Position numbers and translations under genes: made by a program. A stretch of DNA of 32,447 nucleotides from Williamsia sp. (GTDB taxonomy: Bacteria > Bacteroidota > Bacteroidia > Chitinophagales > Chitinophagaceae). The stretch covers positions 1 through 32,447 of the forward strand of contig JADCRZ010000057.1 in assembly GCA_015069695.1 (NCBI GenBank), read 5' to 3'. The notes beneath the pieces were generated by a model. The model ran no database searches. It was not told where the DNA came from and saw only the letters and a program-made list of their open reading frames with translations. Below, one piece after another: positions 16,677-28,107 of the stretch. Position 1 is the first letter of the stretch, and each line of letters begins with the position of its first letter.

Positions 16677-16683
16677 ATTCTGT

Positions 16684-18498
16684 ATGAGACAAGTTTTTAT
16701 CCTGTTTTTATTCGTATCTCTCTGTGCCGCTGCAGCAGCGCAAAAGATACGGTACGAAGTTTCTTTTCCCAATGTAGCGCATCATGAAGCATCGATTGCG
16801 CTGATCGCTTCCGGCATTCCGAAAACGGCTGCTGTATTCAGGATGAGCCGCTCCTCCCCCGGCCGGTATGCCACGCATGAATTTGGCAAGAACGTGTATG
16901 ATGTAAAAGCCTTTGACAAAGAAGGCGTGCCCATTGCCATTAACCGTACTGAAGGGGATGTATATGAAGTACCCAAGCACGAAGGCTGGGTTCGCGTGGT
17001 ATACACCCTGTATGGCAATTATGCCGACGGAACCTACGCAGGCATCGATCCGCAAAGCATTCACCTCAACATGCCCGCCAGCTTTATGTGGATGAAAGGC
17101 ATGGATGCTGCACCCATTGAAATCAAGTTCAATGCGCCTGCGGGCAACGCAGGCAAGATAGCTACCCAATTAAAACCCACCACAGATCCTACCGAGTTCA
17201 CAGCGCCGGGCCTGCAGTATTTTATGGATAGTCCGACCAAGATCGGTGACCTTATTCTTAAAGAATGGGATGTAAAAAACGGGGATGGCAAAACCTTTCA
17301 TTTCCGCATTGCCTTTGACATTGCGGAAGGAAAAGACAAGGTAGACCCATTTACAGAAAAAGTAAAGCGGCTGGTAGAAGAAGAAAAAGCCGTGTTTGGC
17401 GAATTTCCGCAATATGATTACGGCACCTATACCTTCCTGGCCAGCATCAACCCCTATGTACATGGCGATGGCATGGAACACCGCAATTCAACTATGATCA
17501 GCTTTGGCGGGCAGTTCGATGGCGGTGACGAGCTCCTGGATATATTTGCGCACGAGTTTTTTCACAACTGGAATGTAGAAAGGATCCGTCCGAAAACGCT
17601 GGAGCCCTTCAATTTTGAGAAAAGCAATATGAGCAACGAGCTCTGGCTGGCCGAAGGCTTTACACAATACTATGGCAACCTGCTGGTTGAACGGGCCGGC
17701 CTCTCCACCTCCGCCAGCCTGATTGCCAATTTTACTGGCATGATAAACAGCCGGCTCAACACGCCCGGTGCCACCGGCTATACGCCAATTGATGCCAGCC
17801 GCCAGGCGGTTTTTACAGATGCCGGTGTTTCTGTTGACCGGACCAACTATCCCAATATCTTTACCTCGTACTATTACTATGGCGCTGCAACTGCCCTGGC
17901 CCTCGATATGGAGCTGCGCAGCCGCTTTAACAAATCGCTCGACAACTTTATGCAGGCGCTCTGGAAACGGTTTGGCAAAACCGAAGTGCCCTATACGGTT
18001 GCCACCGTGCAGGAAGAACTGGGCCGCCTCACCACGCCTGCTTTTGCGCAGGAATTTTTCACCAGATACATCTACGGCCACGAACCGGTAGACTACACCG
18101 ACCTGTTCGCCAAATTTGGTTATGTGGTAAAGCGCCGCGGGATCCGTGCCTGGCTGGGCAACAACCGGCTCATCGCTACCCCCAAAGGCATGCAGGTAGG
18201 TTCCAATACTATCCGCAACACACCCCTGTATAATGCCGGTATCGATGTGGATGACATCATCGAAAAGATAGACGGCAAAGAAATTTCAAAGGAAGATGCG
18301 CTCAGCAACCTGCTGGAACTTCACAAACCGGGCGATGTGGTAGAAGTTCAGTTTAGCCACCGCGGTGTTTCCAAAACAGCGCCCATGCGGCTGATGCAGG
18401 ATCCGGCCAATCTGATTGTTTCTTTTGAAGAAGAAGGAATCGGTGTAACCCCCGCCGTGAAGAAGTTAAGGGATGAGTGGCTGGGCAGCAAGTTGTAA
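16684..18498 (+). CDS. M61-family metallopeptidase with PDZ domain
   Basis: A zinc peptidase of the glycyl-aminopeptidase (M61) family, 604 residues, exported by a signal peptide about 1-20 (ends AAAAAQ). The N-terminal beta domain spans about 25-200. The catalytic region has GMEHRNS (263-269), HEFFH (290-294) and the third zinc ligand Glu324 in WLAEGFTQYYG. A PDZ domain lies at about 495-580 (NAGIDVDDIIEKIDG, KPGDVVEVQF). No T9SS sorting domain or lipobox is seen, so it is probably periplasmic. The ATG at 16684 is 7 nt past a candidate -7 box. It is the last gene of the radical SAM-MarR-M61 group and is convergent with the guanine deaminase. Confidence 0.92.
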   Translation: MRQVFILFLFVSLCAAAAAQKIRYEVSFPNVAHHEASIALIASGIPKTAAVFRMSRSSPGRYATHEFGKNVYDVKAFDKEGVPIAINRTEGDVYEVPKHEGWVRVVYTLYGNYADGTYAGIDPQSIHLNMPASFMWMKGMDAAPIEIKFNAPAGNAGKIATQLKPTTDPTEFTAPGLQYFMDSPTKIGDLILKEWDVKNGDGKTFHFRIAFDIAEGKDKVDPFTEKVKRLVEEEKAVFGEFPQYDYGTYTFLASINPYVHGDGMEHRNSTMISFGGQFDGGDELLDIFAHEFFHNWNVERIRPKTLEPFNFEKSNMSNELWLAEGFTQYYGNLLVERAGLSTSASLIANFTGMINSRLNTPGATGYTPIDASRQAVFTDAGVSVDRTNYPNIFTSYYYYGAATALALDMELRSRFNKSLDNFMQALWKRFGKTEVPYTVATVQEELGRLTTPAFAQEFFTRYIYGHEPVDYTDLFAKFGYVVKRRGIRAWLGNNRLIATPKGMQVGSNTIRNTPLYNAGIDVDDIIEKIDGKEISKEDALSNLLELHKPGDVVEVQFSHRGVSKTAPMRLMQDPANLIVSFEEEGIGVTPAVKKLRDEWLGSKL

Positions 18499-18522
18499 GG
18501 GATTATGTGTCAGCTGTATCTT

Positions 18523-19005
18523 TCAGTACGACGTCTTATCCTCCTTCTCCTTCCATTCTTCAAATACCTTCCAGGCTTCCGGTTCATGAAGACAGATCAT
18601 CGGGATCTTACGGGCATCCATAGGCGCTGTCAGCTCTTCATAGATCAGTGAATCATCAAAGCCTGCAGCGGCGGCATCCTCACGGGTGTTGGCGTAGTAC
18701 ACTTTATCAGGCCGGGCCCAGTAGATGGCCCCCATGCACATGGGACAGGGCTCGCAGGAAGTGTATATTTCACAGCCGGTGAGTTGAAAGCTGCCCAATT
18801 TCGTGCAGGCATCCCGGATAGCAACCACTTCTGCATGCGCAGTGGGATCGTTGGTGGAAGTAACCTTGTTCCAGCCAACCCCGACAATCTCCTCCCCTTT
18901 TACCACTACACAACCAAAGGGGCCTCCTTCATTGGTGGTGATGCCGTTGCGCGAAAGCTCAATGGCCTTGCGCATAAACCCCGTTTCCCGTTCTGTGATG
19001 TTCAT
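18523..19005 (-). CDS. guaD: guanine deaminase (CMP/dCMP deaminase fold)
   Basis: Converts guanine to xanthine and ammonia in purine salvage. The 160 residues match the short bacterial GuaD type of B. subtilis. The zinc site is HAEVVAI (His57, Glu59) and CEPCPMCMGAIYW (Cys87 and Cys90). Support for GuaD over tRNA adenosine deaminase comes from NEGGPFGCVVVKG, ARPDKVYYANTREDAAAAGFDDSLIYEE and the acidic C-terminal tail. The ATG at 19003-19005 is the only good start. It is transcribed alone between the convergent M61 gene (24 bp) and the RND operon upstream, with a 17-bp inverted repeat separating the latter. Confidence 0.85.
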   Translation of the reverse strand: MNITERETGFMRKAIELSRNGITTNEGGPFGCVVVKGEEIVGVGWNKVTSTNDPTAHAEVVAIRDACTKLGSFQLTGCEIYTSCEPCPMCMGAIYWARPDKVYYANTREDAAAAGFDDSLIYEELTAPMDARKIPMICLHEPEAWKVFEEWKEKEDKTSY

Positions 19006-19130
19006 CGTTGAAATGTACCACTTTTTCCGGGTGTTGGCCTACTTTAACTGAAGTGTTTGGCTTGACAGAGTGGACAGCACAGGTATCAGGGTCTCAAGCA
19101 ATTCTTGGCTGAACCCGCTCCACCGCACCA

Positions 19131-19180
19131 TAAAGCAGAAGCCGTTACCAAACTTGCGTTCGATAACGGCTTCTGCTTTA
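19131..19180 (-). terminator. perfect 17-bp inverted repeat, probable RND-operon terminator
   Basis: The arms at 19131-19147 and 19164-19180 are exact reverse complements around a 16-nt spacer. The hairpin lies 35 bp past the RND permease stop. The flanks are T- and A-rich but there is no classical long U-tract on either strand, so it may instead be an mRNA-stabilising stem or a bidirectional terminator. Confidence 0.55.
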
Positions 19181-19215
19181 TTCATAATAAAGACTAATCT
19201 ATACATCCCCCTCTC

Positions 19216-22200
19216 CTACGCATGCGGCGCGGGTGGAGGTGGTGCATCCGGGTGTTCCCGGTGTTCTTTTTCTTCTTTCAGATGGGCCAGCTTTTTCTTG
19301 CTGTAAGATATCCGGCTGATCAGTACGAACAGCACGGGCACCGTGAAGATGGCGAGCATGGTAGCGGAAAGCATGCCGCCGAGTACCGTCCAGCCAATGG
19401 TAGAACGTGCTTCGGCACCGGCACCGGTGGCGAAGGCCAGGGGCAATACGCCCAGGATAAACGCAAGTGAGGTCATGATGATCGGACGCAGACGCAGCTT
19501 AACAGCTTCCAGGGTTGCTTCTATAATCGGCGCTCCGGCGTCTACCCGTTCCTTGGCAAACTCTACGATCAGGATGGCATTCTTAGCCGCCAGCCCGATC
19601 AGCGTGATCAAACCGATCTGCGCGTATACGTTGTCGGTAAGCCGCGGTATCAAGGTCAGCGTGAGGATGGCGCCGAAAGCCCCGATGGGTACGGCCAGCA
19701 GGACCGAGAAAGGTACCGCCCAGCTTTCATACAGCGCAGCCAGGAACAGGAACACAAAGAGAATAGACAAGGTAAAGATGTAAACGGTAGACGAGCCCGC
19801 ATTGATTTCTTCGCGGCTTAATCCGGAAAACTCATAACCATATCCTTCAGGCAGCACCTTGGCGGCTATTTCCCGCAGGGCCTGCAGGGCTTGTCCGCTA
19901 CTATAGCCTGCACCCGGACTGCCATTGACCTCGGCCGTGCGGAACAGGTTGTAGTGCGAGATCAGCGGCGCGTTTTCCGTGACCTTGTAACTGACCAGGA
20001 TTCCCAGCGGAACCATGGCGCCATCCTGGTTGCGTACATAATACTGCTGCAGGTTTTTGATGTCGTTGCGGTACAGGGTATCGGCCTGGGCTACTACCCG
20101 GAAATTTCTTCCATAGGTTGTAAAATCATTGATGTAGCGGCTGCCCAGGTAAGTCTGCATCGTTGTGTATACGTCGGAGATAGATACCCCCAGCTTTTTA
20201 CATTGCTCCCTGTTTACCGTTACCTGGTAGCCAGGCGTGTGGGCAGAGAAAAATGAAAATGCCCGGCTGATCTCCGGCCGTTTGTTGGCTTCTGCCAAAA
20301 AGTTCTGAACAATGCGCTCAAACGTACGGATGTCGTCATTGCTCTGGCGCTGCTGCAGCTCAAACGTAAACCCGGCTGTTTGTCCGAGCCCCGGAATAGG
20401 CGGCGGCGGAATCACCACCACATTGGCTTCCTTGATCGTGGCAAAGCTTTGCTGCAGGCTGGCGATCAGTGAACCTACCTGCAGGGATTTATCTTCCCGG
20501 TCTTTCCAGGGTTGAAGCTGGATGAACACGGTACCGCTGTTTGATTTGGTGGCAAAGGTTACTACGTTCAATCCACCCAGGGCTGCATAATGGGCGATGC
20601 CGGGTGTGCGGCTCAGCTTGCTCATCATGGTATCCAGCACCTGCAGGCTGCGGGCAGTGGAAGAAGCTTCAGGCAGCTCAAAGGTTACAAACACACGTCC
20701 TTCATCCTCTGTGGGTATAAAGCCTGTGGGTTTATTTTTAAAGAGGAAAAAGGTGCCGATAAAAAGACAGATCAGTCCGATAATAACATAAGGACTGGCC
20801 TTGATCGCTCTTTTCACCCCGTTGCTGTACGATGCTGTTAAGCGGCCAAACCACTCGTTGAAACGGTAGAAGAACTTGTTCAGCCCTTTTGAGTTTTTGT
20901 TCAGTTCCATCGGCCTGAGCAGCAGGGAACAAAGCGCCGGCGTAAGCGAAAGGGCGATGAATGCTGATATCAAAACCGATACGGCAATGGTAATCGCAAA
21001 CTGCTGGTACAGCCTTCCCACGATACCGGGTATAAATCCAACCGGTACAAACACCGCAGCCAGGATCAGCGCGATGGCGATAACCGGACCGGAAATGTCT
21101 TTCATCGCTTTCTCCGTTGCTTCCCTGGCTGAAATCTTCTCCGTATCAATATAATGCTGCACGGCTTCCACCACCACAATGGCGTCATCCACCACGATCC
21201 CGATGGCCAGCACAAAACCAAACATGGTGAGTGTATTAACCGTAAAGCCCAGCGGGATAAACATGGCAAAGGTTCCGATGATGGAAACCGGGATGGCCAG
21301 TACAGGAATAAGGGTGGCGCGCCAGTTCTGCAGGAACAGGAAAACCACCAGCGTTACCAGCACCAGCGCTTCGATCAACGTTTTTACCACTTCCTCAATC
21401 GACACTTTCACCACGGAAACAGCTTCAAAGGGGATCATGTAATCCACGTCTTTCGGAAACGATTTTTTCAGCTCTTCCATAGCGGCGGTGATACCGTTGG
21501 CGGTTTCAATGGCATTGCTGCCGGGTGCCTGGTATACCAGCAGGTAAGAGGCGCGCTTGCCATCCACAAAGGAGTTGCTTGCATAGCTGAACTTACCGAG
21601 CTGGGCGCGGGCTACATCACGCAGGTACACGATCGAGCCATCCTGCGGACGGGTGCGCACCACGATGTTGTTAAACTGCTCTTCCGTATTGAGGCGGCTA
21701 TTGGTAAACACCGTGTATTCAAACGCCTGCAGTGAATTCTGTGGCGGCGCACCGACCGAACCGGCAGCCACCTGCAGGTTTTGCTCCTGCAGTGCAGTAA
21801 TGATGTCCTGGGCAGTAAGACCCAGCTGCGCCATCTTATCAGGCTGCAGCCAGATGCGCATACTGAAATCATCGGCGCGGGTAAAGATATCACCCACCCC
21901 CTGCACGCGGAGCAGGGCATCGCGCACAAAGATGTTGGTGTAGTTGTCAAGGAAAGTAACGTTGTGCGTACCCTTTGGCGAGTACATGGCCACCAGCATC
22001 AGGATGCTGGGGTTGCGTTTGCGCGTGACCAGTCCCAGCCGCTTTACGTCATCCGGCAGCTGCGGGGTGGCGATGCCCACCCGGTTCTGGATATCGAGGG
22101 CGGCGATGTCGACGTTGGTACCGACCTTGAGCGTTACGTTGATGGTGGTACGGCCGTCGTTGGTACTGTTGCCCTGCATGTAGGCCATGCCGGGGGTACC

Positions 22201-22413
22201 GTTGATCTGGGTTTCGATGGGCGTGGTCACGGTTTGCTCCACCGTTTGCGCATCTGCCCCGGTAAAGCTGCCGGTTACCTGCACTACCGGCGGGGTAATT
22301 TCAGGATACTGGCTGATGGGCAAGCTGTACAGGGCCAGTAACCCTACAATGACCACCACAATGGAGATCACGATGGCGGTTACCGGTCGTTTAATAAAAG
22401 TATCTGCTATCAT
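19216..22413 (-). CDS. RND efflux permease, HAE1/AcrB type
   Basis: The proton-driven inner-membrane pump of a tripartite drug and biocide exporter, 1065 residues. Its first helix (VTAIVISIVVVIVGLLALYS) is followed by a large periplasmic loop, a block of about six helices, a second loop and another block of helices, giving the usual 12-helix layout. The proton-relay aspartates are Asp409/Asp410 in GIVVDDAIVVVEAV (Asp407/408 in AcrB). Other HAE1 features are TNDGRTTINVTL, QNWRATLIP and GLAAKNAILIVEFA. The C-terminus ends in an acidic, basic and then Pro-rich tail. It is third in an OMF-MFP-RND operon, 24 bp after the adaptor stop. Substrates cannot be inferred. Confidence 0.96.
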   Translation of the reverse strand: MIADTFIKRPVTAIVISIVVVIVGLLALYSLPISQYPEITPPVVQVTGSFTGADAQTVEQTVTTPIETQINGTPGMAYMQGNSTNDGRTTINVTLKVGTNVDIAALDIQNRVGIATPQLPDDVKRLGLVTRKRNPSILMLVAMYSPKGTHNVTFLDNYTNIFVRDALLRVQGVGDIFTRADDFSMRIWLQPDKMAQLGLTAQDIITALQEQNLQVAAGSVGAPPQNSLQAFEYTVFTNSRLNTEEQFNNIVVRTRPQDGSIVYLRDVARAQLGKFSYASNSFVDGKRASYLLVYQAPGSNAIETANGITAAMEELKKSFPKDVDYMIPFEAVSVVKVSIEEVVKTLIEALVLVTLVVFLFLQNWRATLIPVLAIPVSIIGTFAMFIPLGFTVNTLTMFGFVLAIGIVVDDAIVVVEAVQHYIDTEKISAREATEKAMKDISGPVIAIALILAAVFVPVGFIPGIVGRLYQQFAITIAVSVLISAFIALSLTPALCSLLLRPMELNKNSKGLNKFFYRFNEWFGRLTASYSNGVKRAIKASPYVIIGLICLFIGTFFLFKNKPTGFIPTEDEGRVFVTFELPEASSTARSLQVLDTMMSKLSRTPGIAHYAALGGLNVVTFATKSNSGTVFIQLQPWKDREDKSLQVGSLIASLQQSFATIKEANVVVIPPPPIPGLGQTAGFTFELQQRQSNDDIRTFERIVQNFLAEANKRPEISRAFSFFSAHTPGYQVTVNREQCKKLGVSISDVYTTMQTYLGSRYINDFTTYGRNFRVVAQADTLYRNDIKNLQQYYVRNQDGAMVPLGILVSYKVTENAPLISHYNLFRTAEVNGSPGAGYSSGQALQALREIAAKVLPEGYGYEFSGLSREEINAGSSTVYIFTLSILFVFLFLAALYESWAVPFSVLLAVPIGAFGAILTLTLIPRLTDNVYAQIGLITLIGLAAKNAILIVEFAKERVDAGAPIIEATLEAVKLRLRPIIMTSLAFILGVLPLAFATGAGAEARSTIGWTVLGGMLSATMLAIFTVPVLFVLISRISYSKKKLAHLKEEKEHREHPDAPPPPAPHA

Positions 22414-22437
22414 GCTGTCTCTTTTCTTTGTCTTTTC

Positions 22438-23607
22438 CTAGCCGGCTGTTTTTACTGCTGTTGAGTCTTTTGTAGTAGGCGATCCGTCACTGCTGGGAGC
22501 GCTCACCTTTACCGGGGCGCCATCCTTCAGCTTCTGGATGCCTTCGGTAACCACCTGCTCACCCGGTTGAAGTCCCTCGTTTACAATTACTTTTTCATTG
22601 ATCCTTGTTCCCAGCACTACTTTCCGCTGCTCTACCTTGTTGTCCCGTACGGTAAACACAAAATATTCACCCATCTGCTCGGTCACTGCCTTGTAAGGGA
22701 TCAGCAGTTTCTGCACAGCACCGTTGTTGCGTACCTGGATGTTGGTGCTCATACCGGGCTTCAGGATGCCTTTTGAATTGGGGAACAAGACACGGGCTGT
22801 AATGGTACCTGTTTGCGGGTTCACGGCCCGGTCAATAAAGTAGATAGATCCCGGATAAGGATAGATGCTTCCATCGGGCAACTGGAGCGAGAAAGTTGAA
22901 TCACGGGGATTTTTTCCTTTCTGCTGCAGGTCGGAAAACCGGACGATTTCTTTTTGGTCCACCGCAAAATCCAGGGCCATGGGGTCATTGGATGAGATGG
23001 TGTTGAGCACCGACTGGCCGGGTGCTACAGCGGCACCCAGTTTGAACTGGGAGATGCCGATGGTGCCCGTAAGCGGCGCATAAATGGTTGAATAACCCAA
23101 GGTTGTTTTTACGCTGTTTACATTGGCTGCGGCTGCAGCTACCTGCATCTTGGAAGCCTGCAGATCAGCCTGCGCATGCTCCAGGGTTTGCCGGGCAATG
23201 GCATCCTGCTGTGCCAGCTGGTTGTACCGGTCGGCATCCTGCTGGGCCCGGGCGGTATTGGCTTTGGCTACGTTCAGGTTGGCCACGGCTTCGTCGTAGG
23301 CGGCCCGGTATTCCCGCTGGTCGATCGAATAAAGCTTCATGCCTTTTTTAACCAGCTGTCCTTCCTTGAAATAAATGCCGGTAATATAACCCGATACCTG
23401 CGGCCTGATCTCTACTTCGTTCAAAGCCGTCAGCGTAGCCGGGTAAGAATCGAAATAGGTGGCGTTTTCTTCCTGTGCCTGGTATGCGGCAACAGGCACG
23501 GGTGGTGGAGGCGCCGCCTGTTGCTGCTGTGTTTTCTTTTCGTCACTGCAGGCAGCCAGTAAAACCACTGCCAGGAAATAACTGCTTATATACAATCTGT
23601 TGCTCAT
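22438..23607 (-). CDS. RND periplasmic adaptor lipoprotein (membrane fusion protein)
   Basis: Links the RND pump to the outer-membrane channel. The 389-residue precursor has a lipoprotein signal with lipobox LAAC at Cys20, so it is probably lipid-anchored. A barrel-sandwich half appears at about 60-100 (EIRPQVSGYITGIYFKEGQLVKKG), a coiled-coil hairpin at about 100-180 (Ala- and Gln-rich), then the second lipoyl half (YAPLTGTIG) and beta-barrel and membrane-proximal domains. The C-terminus is Ser/Thr-rich. It starts 16 bp after the TolC gene and is followed 24 bp later by the permease. Confidence 0.95.
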   Translation of the reverse strand: MSNRLYISSYFLAVVLLAACSDEKKTQQQQAAPPPPVPVAAYQAQEENATYFDSYPATLTALNEVEIRPQVSGYITGIYFKEGQLVKKGMKLYSIDQREYRAAYDEAVANLNVAKANTARAQQDADRYNQLAQQDAIARQTLEHAQADLQASKMQVAAAAANVNSVKTTLGYSTIYAPLTGTIGISQFKLGAAVAPGQSVLNTISSNDPMALDFAVDQKEIVRFSDLQQKGKNPRDSTFSLQLPDGSIYPYPGSIYFIDRAVNPQTGTITARVLFPNSKGILKPGMSTNIQVRNNGAVQKLLIPYKAVTEQMGEYFVFTVRDNKVEQRKVVLGTRINEKVIVNEGLQPGEQVVTEGIQKLKDGAPVKVSAPSSDGSPTTKDSTAVKTAG

Positions 23608-23623
23608 AGACTAAATAAAGTTT

Positions 23624-24970
23624 TTATCGTTCCCAAACAACTGTTCCGGCAGCCTGCTCAACATCGAGCTTGCTCGACAAGACCGCAAACAGGGCATTAA
23701 AATAATTCAGTTCGGCTGCGCGCAGGTCGGTTTCCGCGATCACCACATCCAGGTAAGTTTTAATGCCGGCATTGTACTGCACACGGAGCGTACTGTATAC
23801 TTCCCGCGCCAGGTCTACGTTTTCCTTTAAGGCGTTCAGCTCGGCCAGGTTGCCTTTGTAGGAAGACAGGGCCTGAAAATATTCGGCATTGATCTGTTGC
23901 TTCAACGCGATCATATCCCAGTTAGCCCGCTTTACCTGCAGGGCGGCATTGCGGATGTCATAAATGCGCTTGCCCCCCTGGAAGATGGGGATGGTGATGG
24001 ACAGGCCAACCAGCGAAGTCGGGTAAACGCTCCGGTATAAATTGGTCAGCTGGTCGTTTTGATAGGTGGGGATATAGTTTCCGTTGGCCGATACGGTAGG
24101 CAGGTAAGCATAGCGGGCATACTTGAAATTGGCCTGCAGCAGGCTCTGCTGTGTTTCCAGCAGCTGGTACTCGATCCGGTTGCTGAAAACGACATTGCGG
24201 CCGGTATCAATCAAGGCATCGCGCTCCAGCTGCAGGCTGTCGTAGCGAACACTTACGGGTTGATCGGTAGGGTACCCCATTACCTGTTTGAGAACGGCTG
24301 CCTTGGCGTTGATCAGGTCAAAAGCCCGTTTGCGGTCGGCGCGGGTATTGTTGAGTTCGATCTGGGCGCGTTTGTAATCGGTTTTATCTACCAGTCCGCC
24401 TTTGTACTGGTTATAAGCATCCTGCAGACTGCGTTCGGCCCGCACGATGTTTTCATCCAGCACCTCAACCTGCCTTTGCGTCAGCAGCAGGTCATAATAA
24501 GCCTTGCTTACGTTGACGGTTATGTCTATTTTATCGGCGGTCGTTGTCTGGCGCGCTTGTCTTCGTACATCCCTGGCTGTTGTACTGGCCAGCAGCAGGT
24601 CGCGGTTAAAGATAGACTGGGAGAGCTGGAACTGTACATTGGACGTGTATTTCACGCCTGTCTGTACCGGCCGCTTTGCGCCAGTGGTGGCATCCGGAAA
24701 AAATGAAGTAGGCAGTTTCAGGTAATGCTGAAAAAGAAATCCGCCGCTTAGTTGCGGAAACCAGCCGGCCAGGTTGCTTTTGATGGTGTTTTCAGCAATG
24801 TCTTCATCGATCTGGGCCTGCCGGATCAGGGGCTGGTTCTTCAATGCGAACTGGATACAGTCTGCCAGTGAAGCATTTCTTAAAACTGAATCCTGTTTGC
24901 TTTGCGAGTACGAGCCATATGGAAAAACCAAGCTAACGAATATAGCCAACCTAAGAAACCAATTTTTCAT
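23624..24970 (-). CDS. TolC-family outer-membrane efflux protein
   Basis: The outer-membrane exit duct of the same tripartite pump, 448 residues with a signal peptide of about 21 residues. Two repeats of long amphipathic helices are visible: LADCIQFALKNQPLIRQAQ near the N-terminus and LKENVDLAREVYSTLRVQYNAG near the C-terminus, and conserved residues such as PTVSANGNY and GLSITIPIFQGGKR support the OEP family. The start ATG is at 24968-24970. It is first in the minus-strand operon; the promoter should lie in the following 24971-25110 stretch, where no confident box was found. No regulator gene is adjacent. Confidence 0.94.
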   Translation of the reverse strand: MKNWFLRLAIFVSLVFPYGSYSQSKQDSVLRNASLADCIQFALKNQPLIRQAQIDEDIAENTIKSNLAGWFPQLSGGFLFQHYLKLPTSFFPDATTGAKRPVQTGVKYTSNVQFQLSQSIFNRDLLLASTTARDVRRQARQTTTADKIDITVNVSKAYYDLLLTQRQVEVLDENIVRAERSLQDAYNQYKGGLVDKTDYKRAQIELNNTRADRKRAFDLINAKAAVLKQVMGYPTDQPVSVRYDSLQLERDALIDTGRNVVFSNRIEYQLLETQQSLLQANFKYARYAYLPTVSANGNYIPTYQNDQLTNLYRSVYPTSLVGLSITIPIFQGGKRIYDIRNAALQVKRANWDMIALKQQINAEYFQALSSYKGNLAELNALKENVDLAREVYSTLRVQYNAGIKTYLDVVIAETDLRAAELNYFNALFAVLSSKLDVEQAAGTVVWER

Positions 24971-25110
24971 AAAAAGAGCGATAGTCTATAGTCTGTTATA
25001 TAATGCATTTCAACCCACTTGGGTTCAAAGCGAGGGCAGGCAATCGTTGAAAGTATAAAACAGAGGCAGCATTCCCGGAAAAGGAAGGAGCAAAATTAGG
25101 GGATTTCGAA

Positions 25111-25270
25111 TTGTCTGAACCATGTTTGTCTTGAACGAGGATTTACAGGATTTGAGGGATTCGGGGATTGGATACGATGCGGGCGAGCCCTGGCAGGGAA
25201 GCCGCAGGGAGTAAAACTCCTTGCACCCTCAATCCCGGAATTCCTCAAATCCTGTAAATCCTCGTTCAAG
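25111..25270. repeat. REP-like palindromic element, copy 1
   Basis: A long inverted repeat. Arms 25130-25157 and 25243-25270 are exact 28-bp reverse complements, and the pairing continues imperfectly inward to about 25170 and 25230. The left side is preceded by TTGTCTGAAC at 25111-25120, which also begins the second element at 31999. The centre (about 25171-25229) is unrelated. No coding capacity. The right end abuts the A-tract of the clpB terminator (25271-25277). The core motif GGATTTACAGGATT is shared with the second element. Confidence 0.8.
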
Positions 25271-25300
25271 AAAAAAAGCCAGGTCTTTCAACCTGGCTTT
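25268..25300 (-). terminator. Rho-independent terminator of clpB
   Basis: On the minus strand a 10-bp stem, AAAGCCAGGT and its complement (25291-25300 and 25275-25284), with a 6-nt loop is followed by a U-rich tract at 25271-25277. It is 37 bp past the clpB stop. Confidence 0.85.
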
Positions 25301-25336
25301 ATCAATCAACCACAACAACTCAAATCAACAGTCCTC

Positions 25337-27961
<2,625 letters not shown>

Positions 27962-28107
27962 ACGTTGTATTATTTAGTATAATCGTGCAAATTATTCCTG
28001 CGAACAGCCTTAAAAAATCCAGCCACTTTACTCAACGTCCGGAGGAACGGCTTGCATATGATTATCCGGAAAATTTGGTTAGATAAATTCAAAAAACTTC
28101 TTTAGGT

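Larger units (their letters stand above)
24971..25336. other. 366-bp gene-free stretch: efflux operon promoter region, REP-like palindrome and clpB terminator
   Basis: The proximal 140 bp (24971-25110) should contain the promoter of the TolC operon. 25111-25270 is a REP-like palindrome and 25268-25300 the clpB terminator, both listed separately. I see no coding region. Confidence 0.6.
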
